NCBI GenBank assembly: GCA_963833375.1
Contig: CAWHXR010000001.1
Location: forward strand, 806,001-870,000
Length of the DNA: 64,000 nucleotides
Direction: 5' to 3'
Source: DASUPK01 sp963833375
Lineage (GTDB): Bacteria; Actinomycetota; Thermoleophilia; Solirubrobacterales; 70-9
Of this stretch, positions 7,767 through 16,320 are shown piece after piece. The notes under the pieces were generated by a model. That model was not told the DNA's origin and did not search any database. It worked only from the letters and a program-made list of their open reading frames with translations. Each line of letters starts with the position of its first letter. Position 1 is the stretch's first letter. The translations under genes were made by a program, and so were the position numbers.

Positions 7767-9521
7767 GTGGCCGAATCAGCCTCCCTCTATCGCCGGCATC
7801 GCCCCCAGAGCTTCGGGGAGGTCGTCGGTCAGGAGCACATCGTGCGCACCCTCTCGAACGCGGTCGAGAAGGGGCGCGTTCATCACGCCTACCTCTTCGT
7901 CGGTTCCCGGGGAACGGGCAAGACCTCGATGGCGAAGATCCTCGCCCGCTCCCTCAACTGCGTGCACGGCCCGACCCTGACGCCGTGCGGGGAGTGCGAG
8001 CCCTGTCGGACGATCGCGGCCGGCACCTCGCTCGACGTGATCGAGATGGACGCCGCCTCGAACCGCTCGGTCGACGACATCCGCGAGCTTCGCGAGCGCG
8101 TCGGCTTCGCCCCGGCCGCCGGCCGCTGGAAGGTCTACATCCTGGACGAGGCCCACATGCTCACCAAGGAGGCCTGGAACGCGTTCCTGAAGACGCTCGA
8201 GGAGCCTCCGCCCAACACCGTCTTCGTGCTGGCCACGACCGAGCCCCAGAAGGTGATGGCGACGATCGTCGACCGCTGCCAGCGCTTCGACTTCCAGCGC
8301 CCGTCCCTCGAGCAGATCGCCGAGGTGGTGCGCCGGGTCGCCGCGGCCGAGGGGATCCAGATCGAGGACGGCGCCGTCGCCCTGATCTCACGGTCCGCCA
8401 CCGGCAGCTTCCGCGATGCGCTCGGCACGCTCGACCAGCTGGTCGCCTTCGGCGGGGAGTCCGTCACCACCGACGAGGTGGTCGAGATGCTCGGGGCGGC
8501 CGACGCCGAGCTGCTCTTCGACACGACCGATGCCCTCGCCTCGGGCGATGGGCGCGCTGCGCTCGAGGCGGTGGAGCGCCTCTCGCGCTCCGGCCGCGAT
8601 CCGGGCCAGTTCGCCCGGGACCTGATCGCCCACCTGCGCCAGCTCCTGGTCGCGCGCGCGACCGGCGAGGTCCCCGAGTCCTTCACCGTCACGGTCGCCC
8701 AGCCGGAGCGCCTCGCCGAGCAGGCGGCGGCGATCGATGACGCCAAGCTGGTCGGTGCGATCGACGCGCTCAGCGGCGCGGTTGCGGCGATGCGCGAGGG
8801 CGACGATCCTCGTCTGACCCTCGAGGTGGCCCTGCTGAAGGTCACGACGCCCTCCCTGGACGCGTCGAGGGAGGCGCTGCTGCGGCGCATCGAGTCCCTC
8901 GAGGCTCGGTTCTCTGACGGCGCGCCCGGGGCTGCGTCCTCAGCGGGCAGGGCCGGCGCCGAGGACGACGCGAGGGCGCGCGCCGCAGTTGAGCCGGCCA
9001 TCGGGAAGCGGGAGCCCGCTGAGGCCGCACCCCCGGACACGCCTTCGGTGGACGAGCCGCAGGCGGAATCAACCCCGAGTCCGGAGCAGGCGGAGCCCGA
9101 GGGCTCCATCGCGACCGTTTCCGTTGAGATCGAGCGGGTCGTTGAGGTTTGGCCCGCGGTGGTTGATCACCTGCGGGAGTCCGGCTCGGCGATGCTCTCG
9201 ACCCTGTTCGACGAGGCCAGGCCCCTCGGCATCGACGAAGAGCGCTCCATGCTGCGGATCGGCTTCCCCTCGTCGGCGAAGTTCAACAAGCGCAAGGCCG
9301 AGGCGTCGGCCAACGTCGAGCGGATGACCGATGCGGTCGCGGCGGTGACCGGCCGGCGGATGCGGCCGGCCTACGAGCTGATCGAGGAGGACAATCAGGA
9401 CGCCCCTCCCGAGAGTGCAGCGGCCGCGATGACCGAGGAGGATCTGATCGACCTGATCAAGGACAACTTCGACGCCAGCGAGGTCGTCTCCGACGACGCG
9501 CGCGAAAGCGAGGCCGGCTGA
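7767..9521 (+). CDS. dnaX: DNA polymerase III subunit gamma/tau
   Basis: A 584-residue clamp-loader ATPase. Near the N-terminus it has YRRHRPQSFGEVVGQEH, Walker A GSRGTGKTS (about residue 47), a zinc-binding cysteine cluster CGECEPC, Walker B ILDEAHMLTKEAWNAFLKTL, and the sensor-1 region VLATTEPQKVM. The C-terminal third is an acidic, low-complexity linker (Glu/Pro/Ala-rich) leading to a tau-like end (VWPAVVDHLRESG). The start is GTG at 7767. I saw no A-rich slippery heptamer for programmed frameshifting. Its stop overlaps the ybaB ATG in a TGATG junction, so the genes are translationally coupled. Confidence 0.95.
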   Translation: MAESASLYRRHRPQSFGEVVGQEHIVRTLSNAVEKGRVHHAYLFVGSRGTGKTSMAKILARSLNCVHGPTLTPCGECEPCRTIAAGTSLDVIEMDAASNRSVDDIRELRERVGFAPAAGRWKVYILDEAHMLTKEAWNAFLKTLEEPPPNTVFVLATTEPQKVMATIVDRCQRFDFQRPSLEQIAEVVRRVAAAEGIQIEDGAVALISRSATGSFRDALGTLDQLVAFGGESVTTDEVVEMLGAADAELLFDTTDALASGDGRAALEAVERLSRSGRDPGQFARDLIAHLRQLLVARATGEVPESFTVTVAQPERLAEQAAAIDDAKLVGAIDALSGAVAAMREGDDPRLTLEVALLKVTTPSLDASREALLRRIESLEARFSDGAPGAASSAGRAGAEDDARARAAVEPAIGKREPAEAAPPDTPSVDEPQAESTPSPEQAEPEGSIATVSVEIERVVEVWPAVVDHLRESGSAMLSTLFDEARPLGIDEERSMLRIGFPSSAKFNKRKAEASANVERMTDAVAAVTGRRMRPAYELIEEDNQDAPPESAAAAMTEEDLIDLIKDNFDASEVVSDDARESEAG

Positions 9522-9844
9522 TGCCCCAGGGACCCAATCTGAACCAGATCCTCAAGCAGGCCCAGCAGATGCAGGCCGAGATGGCGAAGGCCCAGGAGCA
9601 GCTCAAGGACGAGACCGTCGAGGCGAGCGCGGGGGGCGGGATGGTCAAGGTGACGATGACCGGTGACCTGCAGCTCCGCGAGATCAAGATCTCGCCCGAG
9701 GCGATCGATCCCGAGGACCCCGAGCTCCTCCAGGACATGGTCACCGCAGCCGTGAACGAGGCGCTGCGCTCGGCGCAGGAGCTGGCCGCGAGCCGGATGG
9801 GCGGGATCGCGGGCGGCATGCCCGGCTTGCCGGGCATGCCGTAG
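9521..9844 (+). CDS. YbaB/EbfC family nucleoid-associated protein
   Basis: A 107-residue DNA-binding protein. It opens with a methionine/glutamine-rich helix (ILKQAQQMQAEMAKAQEQLK). A central segment GGGMVKVTMTGDLQLREIKI and the helix DPELLQDMVTAAVNEALRSA match the EbfC fold, a tweezer-like dimer. The C-terminus is a Gly/Met-rich tail (GGIAGGMPGLPGMP). The ATG overlaps the dnaX stop. The dnaX-ybaB-recR order supports a role alongside replication and recombination, though its precise function in this lineage is unknown. Confidence 0.93.
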   Translation: MPQGPNLNQILKQAQQMQAEMAKAQEQLKDETVEASAGGGMVKVTMTGDLQLREIKISPEAIDPEDPELLQDMVTAAVNEALRSAQELAASRMGGIAGGMPGLPGMP

Positions 9845-9912
9845 ATCCGGCGGCGGTGTTTGTGGCCGTAATCCGGCGGCGGTTTTTGTGGCCGCCGTTG
9901 ATGGCGAAGCCG
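9845..9912 (+). repeat. Tandem copy of a dispersed GC-rich intergenic element
   Basis: Two 24-base direct copies (9845-9868 and 9871-9894) beginning ATCCGGCGGCGG and ending TGTGGCCG sit between ybaB and recR. The second continues into CCGTTGATGGCGAAGCCG. Near-identical sequence recurs at about 30964-30996, and a diverged inverted version lies at 53119-53160. The GGCGGC and GCCGCC parts can pair as a small hairpin. It resembles a REP-type element. Function is unknown. Confidence 0.55.
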
Positions 9913-9934
9913 ACCCTTTCCCTACCCTTGCCAG

Positions 9935-10525
9935 ATGTACGCGGGACCGATCAGCCGGCTGATCGCTGAGCTCTCCAAGCTGCCGGGCATCGGGCAGCGG
10001 ACCGCGCAGCGGCTCGCCTTCCACATCCTGCGCGCGGACGACGAGGACGCCCTCGGCCTGGCCGACGCGATCCGCGAGGTGAAGGAGAAGGTGGGCCTCT
10101 GCGAGGTCTGCTTCAACCTCGCGGAAGGGCCCCGCTGCCGCATCTGCGAGGACGCGCGCCGGGACCGATCGGTGATCTGCGTGGTCGAGGAGCCGGCGGA
10201 CGTGATCACCATCGAGCGGACGGGCGAGTACCGCGGCGTCTACCACGTGCTCGGCGGCGCCCTCTCCCCGATCGACGGGATCGACCCGGAGGACCTGCGG
10301 ATCGCAGAGCTGCTCGACCGGGTCGACGGCGAGGTCAAGGAGGTCGTCCTGGCCACCAACCCGACCACGACCGGCGAGGCCACCGCCCTCCACATCGCCG
10401 ATGCCCTTCGCGACCGCGTCACGGTCACACGCCTGGCCAGCGGGTTGCCGGTCGGCGCGGACCTGGAGCACGCCGACGAGGTCACTCTCGGCAAGGCCCT
10501 CGCCGGTCGCCAGTCATTGGGCTAA
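9935..10525 (+). CDS. recR: Recombination protein RecR
   Basis: A 196-residue protein that works with RecF/RecO in loading RecA at gaps. Its helix-hairpin-helix part is SKLPGIGQRTAQRLAFHIL (about residues 13-31). The four-cysteine zinc finger CEVCFNLAEGPRCRIC lies at about residues 56-71. The Toprim domain begins at VICVVEEPADVITIE and includes the typical YHVLGGALSPIDGI. The length is standard. It lies 90 bases after ybaB, with the repeated intergenic element in between, so cotranscription is likely but not proved. The last residues LAGRQSLG are a normal RecR end. Confidence 0.96.
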   Translation: MYAGPISRLIAELSKLPGIGQRTAQRLAFHILRADDEDALGLADAIREVKEKVGLCEVCFNLAEGPRCRICEDARRDRSVICVVEEPADVITIERTGEYRGVYHVLGGALSPIDGIDPEDLRIAELLDRVDGEVKEVVLATNPTTTGEATALHIADALRDRVTVTRLASGLPVGADLEHADEVTLGKALAGRQSLG

Positions 10526-10600
10526 GTCATACAACGAGCCGGGGTGACTCGGATAGGCTCGCTTCCGAATTCCGAAAGCCACGAGGGGAGAGGGACAGAT

Positions 10601-11199
10601 ATGCGAAGCAAGAAGGGACTTCTGGGTCTGGCGCTGCTGGCGATCCTGGCCCTGACGATCAGCGCGACCATCGGCTCTGCGGCGAGCGCATCCGGCGGCG
10701 GGACCGCCGTGGCGGCCAAGAAGAAGTGCAAGAAGAAGCACACGGCCGCCTCCGCCAAGAAGAAGAGGTGCAAGAAGCGGAAGAACTTCCCACCGGTCTC
10801 CGTCGTTCGCGCGACGTTGACCTGGTCGAATGGCGGCTGACACGGCGACGTCGACATGGACCTGTTCGTGTTCGACGCGAGTGGCCGACGGGCCGGCAAC
10901 GGATCCGATGCGATCCCGGCCAGCGACCTCTCGCCGGACGTCGCGGGACGGCCGGCACCGAGACGTTCACCGATCTGAACGCGAGCCAGCACCGTCCGTT
11001 CAGTTTCGGCGTCTGCTACACGGTCGGTGGCTCAGTCCACACCGACTACACGATCACCTACGTGACGTCGGACGGCGTGAGCCACACGGATTCGCGCACC
11101 GACGCGCTGGGCAACAGCCCGGGGAGCAGCACGCACTATCGACTACCCGGCGGACGGGGTCGCCGATTCCATCCGGCTACTGCCCGGCCTACGATCTAG
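10601..11199 (+). pseudogene. Secreted Lys/Cys-rich protein with DVDxDLxVFD domain, broken frame
   Basis: The ATG at 10601 (ribosome-binding site GAGGGGAGAGGG) starts a signal peptide (KKGLLGLALLAILALTISA) and a mature start packed with lysine and cysteine (KKKCKKKH, then KKKRCKKRK). Then comes PPVSVVRATLTWSNGG and a TGA at 10838. The same frame continues beyond the TGA with GDVDMDLFVFDASG and DAIPASDLSPDVAG. A shifted frame then gives TETFTDLNASQHRPFSFGVC and YTITYVTSDGV. The TW...DVDLDL.VFD pattern suggests a beta-sandwich extracellular domain. The breaks may be assembly errors or real decay. The 3' end at 11199 is tentative. Confidence 0.55.
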
Positions 11200-11246
11200 T
11201 TCCGGAGCCGGTCGCGCACCCGCGCGGCCGGCTCCCGCAGTCCCGG

Positions 11247-11492
11247 CTAGAGGCGGCGGGTCGGATCGTCGTATCCGCCGCGAGGCGGGTGCTCGTCCCG
11301 ATCCTTCGGCCCGCCCTGCTGCACCAGCTCGTAGAGCAGCGATAGCGCCAGGCCGGCGCCTCCGGCGATCATCAGGATCAGCCCGACGGTCTGGATGTTG
11401 ATCACGTCCGAGTGGACGTTGATCGCGTAGCGCAGGATCGCGCCGATCGCGATCAGGAAGATGGCCGTGGCGATGGTCACGATCGCCAGCAT
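11247..11492 (-). CDS. DUF6458-like two-helix membrane protein
   Basis: An 81-residue protein with two membrane helices: MLAIVTIATAIFLIAIGAIL and a second at TVGLILMIAGGAGLALSLLY. The linker INVHSDVINIQTVG fits the small actinobacterial DUF6458 family (G-x-I-L-x-F-A-V ... V-x-W-I-L-M-I-x-G). The C-terminus is hydrophilic (GGPKDRDEHPPRGGYDDPTR). I used the ATG at 11492. The frame can extend to a TTG at 11513. It lies just downstream of the diguanylate cyclase in the same direction, with 31 bases between the two. Function is unknown. Confidence 0.7.
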   Translation of the reverse strand: MLAIVTIATAIFLIAIGAILRYAINVHSDVINIQTVGLILMIAGGAGLALSLLYELVQQGGPKDRDEHPPRGGYDDPTRRL

Positions 11493-11523
11493 ACCCGCGG
11501 GCCTCGGCGCCAAAGTGCCGGGG

Positions 11524-12594
11524 CTAGCTGATCAGCGGCACCTCTTCGGGCGCCGCCGACTCGTGCGCGGTCACCCGGTTTCGGCCCCCGTGCTTTGCCT
11601 CATACAGGGCCGTGTCCGCCGCCGCGTACAGCTGCTTGAACCTGACGTCGGCGCCACTCGCCTGGGCGACCCCGAGCGAGACGGTGACCTCGACGCCGGC
11701 CGGCTGGGTCTCTGAGACGAGATGCCGGACGCGCTCTGCGATCTCGAGGCCCTCGGGGAGGTGGGTGCCGGGAAGAACGATCAGGAACTCCTCTCCACCG
11801 ATGCGGTAGATGAGCTCGAAGCTGCGGAGCGACTTGCGCAGCTCGTAGGCCATCTCGCGGAGAACCGCGTCTCCGCGGCCGTGGCCGAAGAGGTCGTTGA
11901 CGCGCTTGAAGTGGTCGAGGTCGAACTCGATCATGCAGACGGAGCCGCCGCTCAGGTGGGCCTGCTGCTCGATCTCGTTGAAGCGCGACTGGAGCGCCTT
12001 TCGGTTGAGCAGCCCGGTGAGCGGATCGATCACCGACTCCTCGCGGTGCTGAACCTCCGCGCCCTGGATGGCGATGGCGATCGTCGCGGCCGCCGCGATC
12101 ACGAGGATGGCGACCAGCGAGGGAGCGGGGTCGTGGATCATCGCGCTCGCGTCCATGGCGAAGCCGACGGCGAGGATGGCGAGCACCGCGATCACCACGC
12201 CAACGACGACCACTCCGGGGCGGAAGCGCGCGGCGATGATCGCCACGGGGATCGTCAGCAGCGGAAGCAGCGGGCTGTGCGGACCGCCGGTCGCCACGAT
12301 GGCCGCCGTCATGGTCAGCCCGGTGGAGAACATCCCCGCGGCTGCCTGAATCTCCGGATATTCGGAGCGGTCCATTCGTCCATCGAGTCCCGCCAGGTAC
12401 GCGATCTGCACGGCGAAGCAGGCACACGGCACCCATCCGAAGCGGGGCACCGTCAGCAGGACGGCGGCGCCGGTCAAGAGCGCGACGATCCTGCGGGCGC
12501 GCCGAATGCGCTCGCTGGTGTCGACCGCACGCCTGCGGGCGAGGTCCGTGGGGCAGAGCCACCCCGCCAGGAAGTTGACGGCTCTCGAGTACAT
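11524..12594 (-). CDS. Membrane-bound diguanylate cyclase (GGDEF)
   Basis: A 356-residue enzyme that makes cyclic di-GMP from two GTP. The N-terminal half carries about five or six hydrophobic helices, so the protein is anchored in the membrane. The GGDEF domain starts at VIDPLTGLLNRKALQSRF (about residue 187). It contains the metal-binding segment MIEFDLDHFKRVNDLFGHGR and the catalytic motif RIGGEEFLIVLP. The residues before the motif read RSFE rather than RxxD, so feedback inhibition by c-di-GMP at the I-site is probably lost. The membrane segment does not match a named sensory domain. A complete GGEEF suggests an active cyclase. Confidence 0.92.
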   Translation of the reverse strand: MYSRAVNFLAGWLCPTDLARRRAVDTSERIRRARRIVALLTGAAVLLTVPRFGWVPCACFAVQIAYLAGLDGRMDRSEYPEIQAAAGMFSTGLTMTAAIVATGGPHSPLLPLLTIPVAIIAARFRPGVVVVGVVIAVLAILAVGFAMDASAMIHDPAPSLVAILVIAAAATIAIAIQGAEVQHREESVIDPLTGLLNRKALQSRFNEIEQQAHLSGGSVCMIEFDLDHFKRVNDLFGHGRGDAVLREMAYELRKSLRSFELIYRIGGEEFLIVLPGTHLPEGLEIAERVRHLVSETQPAGVEVTVSLGVAQASGADVRFKQLYAAADTALYEAKHGGRNRVTAHESAAPEEVPLIS

Positions 12595-12676
12595 GGCGCC
12601 ATGAGGATCGTCGGGCGCCCGAGCCAGGCGGCAAACGGTGATTACTACGGACGGGGGCTGCGGATCGCCCGCAGGG

Positions 12677-12695
12677 CCTCAGGCTCTGCCTGAGG
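12677..12695 (-). terminator. Hairpin at the end of the MMPL gene
   Basis: A perfect 8-base inverted repeat (CCTCAGGC and GCCTGAGG) with a 3-base loop overlaps the stop codon of the leftward MMPL gene. It has no T-run, so termination would be of a non-canonical kind. Confidence 0.35.
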
Positions 12696-14833
12696 TTTCG
12701 GCCACCGGCGGCTCCCCGCCGGTCTCGCTGACCCCGAAGCGGTAATGAAGTCGTCGCAACGGCTTCGGGGCCCACCAGTTCCAGCGCCCCAGCAGCTCCA
12801 TCAGCGAGGGAACGAGCAGGGCCCGGATCAGGCTCGCGTCGAGCAGCACCGCCAGGGCCGTGCCGACGCCGTTCTCCTTGATGAAGATGATCTTGGAGGT
12901 GGCGAAGGCCCCGATCGCGATCGCGAACAGGAGCGCCGCCGCCGTGACGATCCGCCCGGTTCGCTCCAGCCCGATCGCGACGCACTCCGAGTCGCTCGCC
13001 CCGTTGTCCCGCGCCTCCTTGATCCGCGAGAGCAGGAAGACGCCGTAGTCGGTTGAGAGGCCGAAGACGAGGGCGAAGAGCAGGATCGGCATCGTCTGCT
13101 CGAGCGCCCCCTGGCCCCGGTAATCGAGCAGTCCCTCCAGCCGCCCGTCCTGGAAGACGAAGACCAGGATTCCGAAGACCGCGCTCAGGTTGAGCGCGTT
13201 CATCAGCGAGCTGCTTGACCGGCAGGATCACCGAGCCCGTCATCAGGAAGAGGACGACCAGCGTCGCGACGATCACGATGGAGAGCGCGATCGGCCCGTG
13301 GGACGCCAGGCTCGATTGCAGGTCGACGAAGTGCGCGGCGGCGCCTCCGACGAGCAGCTGCGAGCCGGCGGGGACCGGCAGGTCTCGGATCGCCTTGACC
13401 GCGTCGCGGCTCCGATCCGAGATGTAGCTGCTGTCCGAATACGCCTGGATGACGGCGTCGCCGTTCCCGAGCTGCCGGGGCGGCTGCACCTCGGCGATGC
13501 CCTTCACCTGCGAGACCTCGCGGCCGATCGTCGCCAGGGAGGAGGGCGTCGCGTTCTCGACCAGCAGCTGGTTGGGCGTGTCGCGGAACGGCGGGAACTC
13601 CGCTCGCATCACGTTGTCGACCTGGCGCGCGCTCGCGCTCTCCGGGAGCACCTGCGCGTCCACGGAGGTGAACTTGAGCGAGTAGAAGGGGATCCCGAGG
13701 ACGAGCAGGAAGGTGGCCGTCGCGGTCGCGACGCCGATCGGCCGGCGCATGACGAAGCGCGAGAGCCGGTACCAGAAGCCCTCCTGCGCGTGACGAGCAT
13801 CCCGCTCGGCGCGACGCTGGAGGAAGGCCGGCGCCAGGGCGTTCACCCGGTTGCCGAGCAGGGCGAGCACGGCCGGCAGCACGGTCAACGCAATGGCCGA
13901 GGCGAGCAGGGCGACCATGGAGCCGCCGAGCCCCATCGAGTAGAGGAAGCGCTGCGGGAAGACGAGCAGCGAGGCCAGCGCCACCGCGACCGTGATCGAG
14001 GAGAAGAGCACCGTCCGCCCCGCCGTGTTCAGGGTGCGCCGCATGGCGTCGACACCGGGCCCCGTCTTCGCGATCTCCTCGCGGTAGCGCGAGACGACGA
14101 ACAGGCTGTAGTCGATCGCCAGCCCCAGCCCCAGACCGGTGGTCAGGTTGAGGGCGAAGATCGAGACCGAGACGAACTCGTTGGCGAGGCGCAGCAGCAG
14201 GAAGGTGCCGACGATCGCCAGTCCGCCGATCAGCAGCGGAAGCAGCGCCGCGACCGCGCTGCGGAAGAAGAGCAGCGAGAGCAGGAAGAGGAGGGGGAAG
14301 GCGAGGAGCTCGGCCATCCGCAGGTCCTTCTCGACCTGCTTGTTGACCTGCTCCTGGGCGAGCGCGATCCCGCCGACCGAGACCCCGGGCCGGCCCTGGA
14401 GGTCGGCCGCGATCCGCTTCGCCGCGTCCTGCTGCTCCTTGTCGTCGGTCGGCTTCAGTCCGACCGCGAGGTAGGTCGCATCGCCGCTGTGGGAGAGGAA
14501 GTCCGCGCTCTGGGTCTCGAGGTAGCTGGCGACCGAGGCGACGTCCGGGTCGGCTCGCAGCTGCCCCTCGAGTTGCCGTATCCGCTGCTCTCCAGCCGGG
14601 CTCCTCGGCGAGACGTTCTGGACGAGGACGATCACGCTCGCCTGTCGGTAGCCGTCGGCCTCGAGGCGGTCGCTCGCCTTGACGCTTTCCGTCGCCGGGT
14701 CATCCGCGCCGTATGGCGCAAGGTGGCTGGCGACGCCGCCTCCGATGGCGCCGGCGAACACGAAGAGCACGGCGGCGGCGATCACCACGCGCTTGCCGCG
14801 GCGCTGAGCGAGCGATGCGAGTCGGTTGAACAT
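12679..14833 (-). CDS. MMPL/RND-family transporter, split by one frameshift
   Basis: About 718 residues with the two-fold MMPL layout. An N-terminal helix (RVVIAAAVLFVFAGAIGGG) and periplasmic domain lead to a helix bundle with the family motif GLGLAIDYSLFVVSRYREE. A second half has the equivalent LFALVFGLSTDYGVFLLSRI and ends near LGRWNWWAPK. Such proteins export lipids or drugs using the proton gradient. The first half stops making sense near 13210 (after VILPVKQ) and the protein resumes in another frame at MNALNLSAVFGILVFVFQDG, consistent with a one-base indel. The ATG at 14833 lies two bases after the PadR stop, so the regulator and pump form an operon. Confidence 0.85.
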
Positions 14834-14835
14834 CT

Positions 14836-15387
14836 CTAACCCCGTTCCAGATCCTCGGCGGCACGCTCGAACCATCGCGCCGCCCATTCGTTCATCTCGA
14901 TGCCGAAGCGCAGCACGGTGAGCGAGCCCTGATCCGGGCTCGCCTCCGGGCCCTCGGCGTTCCCGTCCTGCTCCAGAGTCTGTTCGAGGCTCCTGAGCTC
15001 TGCGGCGGTCTCGGCCGACACCGCGGCTCGCTTCCGGGCGATCTCGGCGGCCCGCGTCGGATCGATCGCCCCCGCGAAGAAGAGGGCGAGCAGGCCCTCG
15101 TCGCGCAGCTCGAAGACCTCGGGCGCCCGGTCGATCCAGTCCCTCGCGGCGCGCGTCCCCTTCGCGGTCAGCCTGTAGACCGTTCGCCGCCTGGCGCCCT
15201 GGGAAGCGTCGGCGCCGGTCACCAGGCCGGCGTCCTCCAGCCGTTTCAGCTCCGGATAGATCTGTCCGTAGCTGGCGGCCCAGAAGAAGCGGGCCGAGTT
15301 GTCGACCAGCTGCTTGATCTCGTAGCCCGACCGCGGCCTGGCGGCCAGCATCCCCAAGATCACCTTCCCAGTGGCGTTCAGTTCCAT
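14836..15387 (-). CDS. PadR-family transcriptional regulator
   Basis: A 183-residue regulator. The winged helix-turn-helix reads LGMLAARPRSGYEIKQLV, then FWAASYGQIYPELKRLEDAG, and the wing TVYRLTAKGTRAARDWI, all characteristic of PadR. The C-terminal half is a helical Vir-type dimerisation domain (PTRAAEIARKRAAVSAE). I chose the ATG at 15387 because the longer frame to 15420 would start inside a repeated operator-like sequence. It probably represses its own operon, which includes the downstream MMPL pump, and responds to a small ligand. Confidence 0.9.
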   Translation of the reverse strand: MELNATGKVILGMLAARPRSGYEIKQLVDNSARFFWAASYGQIYPELKRLEDAGLVTGADASQGARRRTVYRLTAKGTRAARDWIDRAPEVFELRDEGLLALFFAGAIDPTRAAEIARKRAAVSAETAAELRSLEQTLEQDGNAEGPEASPDQGSLTVLRFGIEMNEWAARWFERAAEDLERG

Positions 15388-15395
15388 CTCGCGCT

Positions 15396-15419
15396 TAGAT
15401 ATATCATCTAGATATATCA
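15396..15419 (-). promoter_or_regulatory. Probable PadR operator (duplicated TAGATATATCA)
   Basis: Two exact copies of TAGATATATCA (15396-15406 and 15409-15419) are separated by TC, 9 to 32 bases upstream of the PadR start. Each copy contains the palindrome GATATATC. The AT-rich block stands out sharply from its GC-rich surroundings and sits where promoter and 5' leader should be. Autoregulation by PadR is inferred. Confidence 0.6.
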
Positions 15420-15615
15420 CGGTCTGTGATCCCGGTCACGCTTTCCACCTATGAACATTTGCGGAGTTCCCGGGATTCTTTGTGAATTGACGCGTTTTCC
15501 GTCGCGGGGTGGGTTTAACCTGCGAACGGCATCGACTCAGCCGATCTCGTCCGGGGCCGCCGCAGCTGACGCAAGCACTCGGCTAGGCCACTAACTTTTG
15601 GGTAAGGGCACCAGC

Positions 15616-16320
15616 ATGCGCAATGCAGCGATCGAAAACGAAGACTTCGGGCCGGGCAAGCAGCTGCCGCGTGGCCGGCACGGTCTTCCGCGCGAGACCG
15701 TCACCGAGTCACAAAGGGGGCGGATCATCCAGTCGATGATCGAGGCGGTGGCGGAACGCGGCTTTCAGGAGACCCGCGTTGCCGATGTGGTCGGGGGCGC
15801 CGGGGTGGCGCGAAAGACCTTCTACGACTATTTCGACGACAAGGAGGACTGCTTCCTGGCGGCCTACGACGAGGTTTCGGAGCGGTTGTTCGAGACTTCG
15901 TCGGCGGCCTTCAACGAGAATCCGGACGCTCCGTGGGCCGAGCGCATCCGCGTCAGTATGGCCGCCTTCCTGGAGCTCCTTGCGGGCTGGCCCGATGGGG
16001 CCAGGTTCGCGATCGTCGAGGTGCTCGCCGCAGGGCCGAAGGCTCTCGTTCGTCGCGATGCCGCTCTGCGCCGGCTCACCGAGCTCGTCGACGCCGGCCG
16101 TCGCGAGTCATCGCGCGACCTGCCGGGGATCACCTCCGTGGCGATCGTCGGCGGTATCAACGAGCTGCTCTACAGCGAGATCCTGCACGGGGCGACCTCG
16201 CGCCTGCCGTCGCGGCTGCCCGAGATCGTCTACTGGATCACGCAGCCCTACCTGGGCAACGACCGTGCAACCGTCGAGCGCGAGCGCGCACGACAGTCGC
16301 TCGCGTCCTCCGCGCGCTAA
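15616..16320 (+). CDS. TetR-family transcriptional regulator
   Basis: A 234-residue regulator with a 30-residue N-terminal tail (including KQLPRGRHGLPRE) before the helix-turn-helix. The DNA-binding part is RIIQSMIEAVAERGFQETRV and GAGVARKTFYDYFDDKEDCF, which is clear TetR. The C-terminal domain is helical with no recognised ligand signature. I used the ATG at 15616, since the frame extends only to a weak TTG at 15598. It is divergent from the PadR operon and convergent with another TetR gene, with a four-base overlap of the stops. The target is unknown, and the divergent PadR-MMPL set is one candidate. Confidence 0.88.
   Translation: MRNAAIENEDFGPGKQLPRGRHGLPRETVTESQRGRIIQSMIEAVAERGFQETRVADVVGGAGVARKTFYDYFDDKEDCFLAAYDEVSERLFETSSAAFNENPDAPWAERIRVSMAAFLELLAGWPDGARFAIVEVLAAGPKALVRRDAALRRLTELVDAGRRESSRDLPGITSVAIVGGINELLYSEILHGATSRLPSRLPEIVYWITQPYLGNDRATVERERARQSLASSAR

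Noticed and set aside
7767..9521. Programmed frameshift in dnaX producing a separate gamma subunit
   Set aside because: No A-rich slippery heptamer with downstream hairpin was seen in the region where it would be expected.
10838..10840. TGA as a selenocysteine codon
   Set aside because: There is also a frameshift downstream, no selenoprotein-type active site and no convincing hairpin directly after the codon. A sequence error or decay is simpler.
13190..14839. A 549-residue plus-strand open frame opposite the MMPL gene
   Set aside because: Its composition (Arg, Glu, Gln, Asp) is the usual antisense image of hydrophobic membrane codons.
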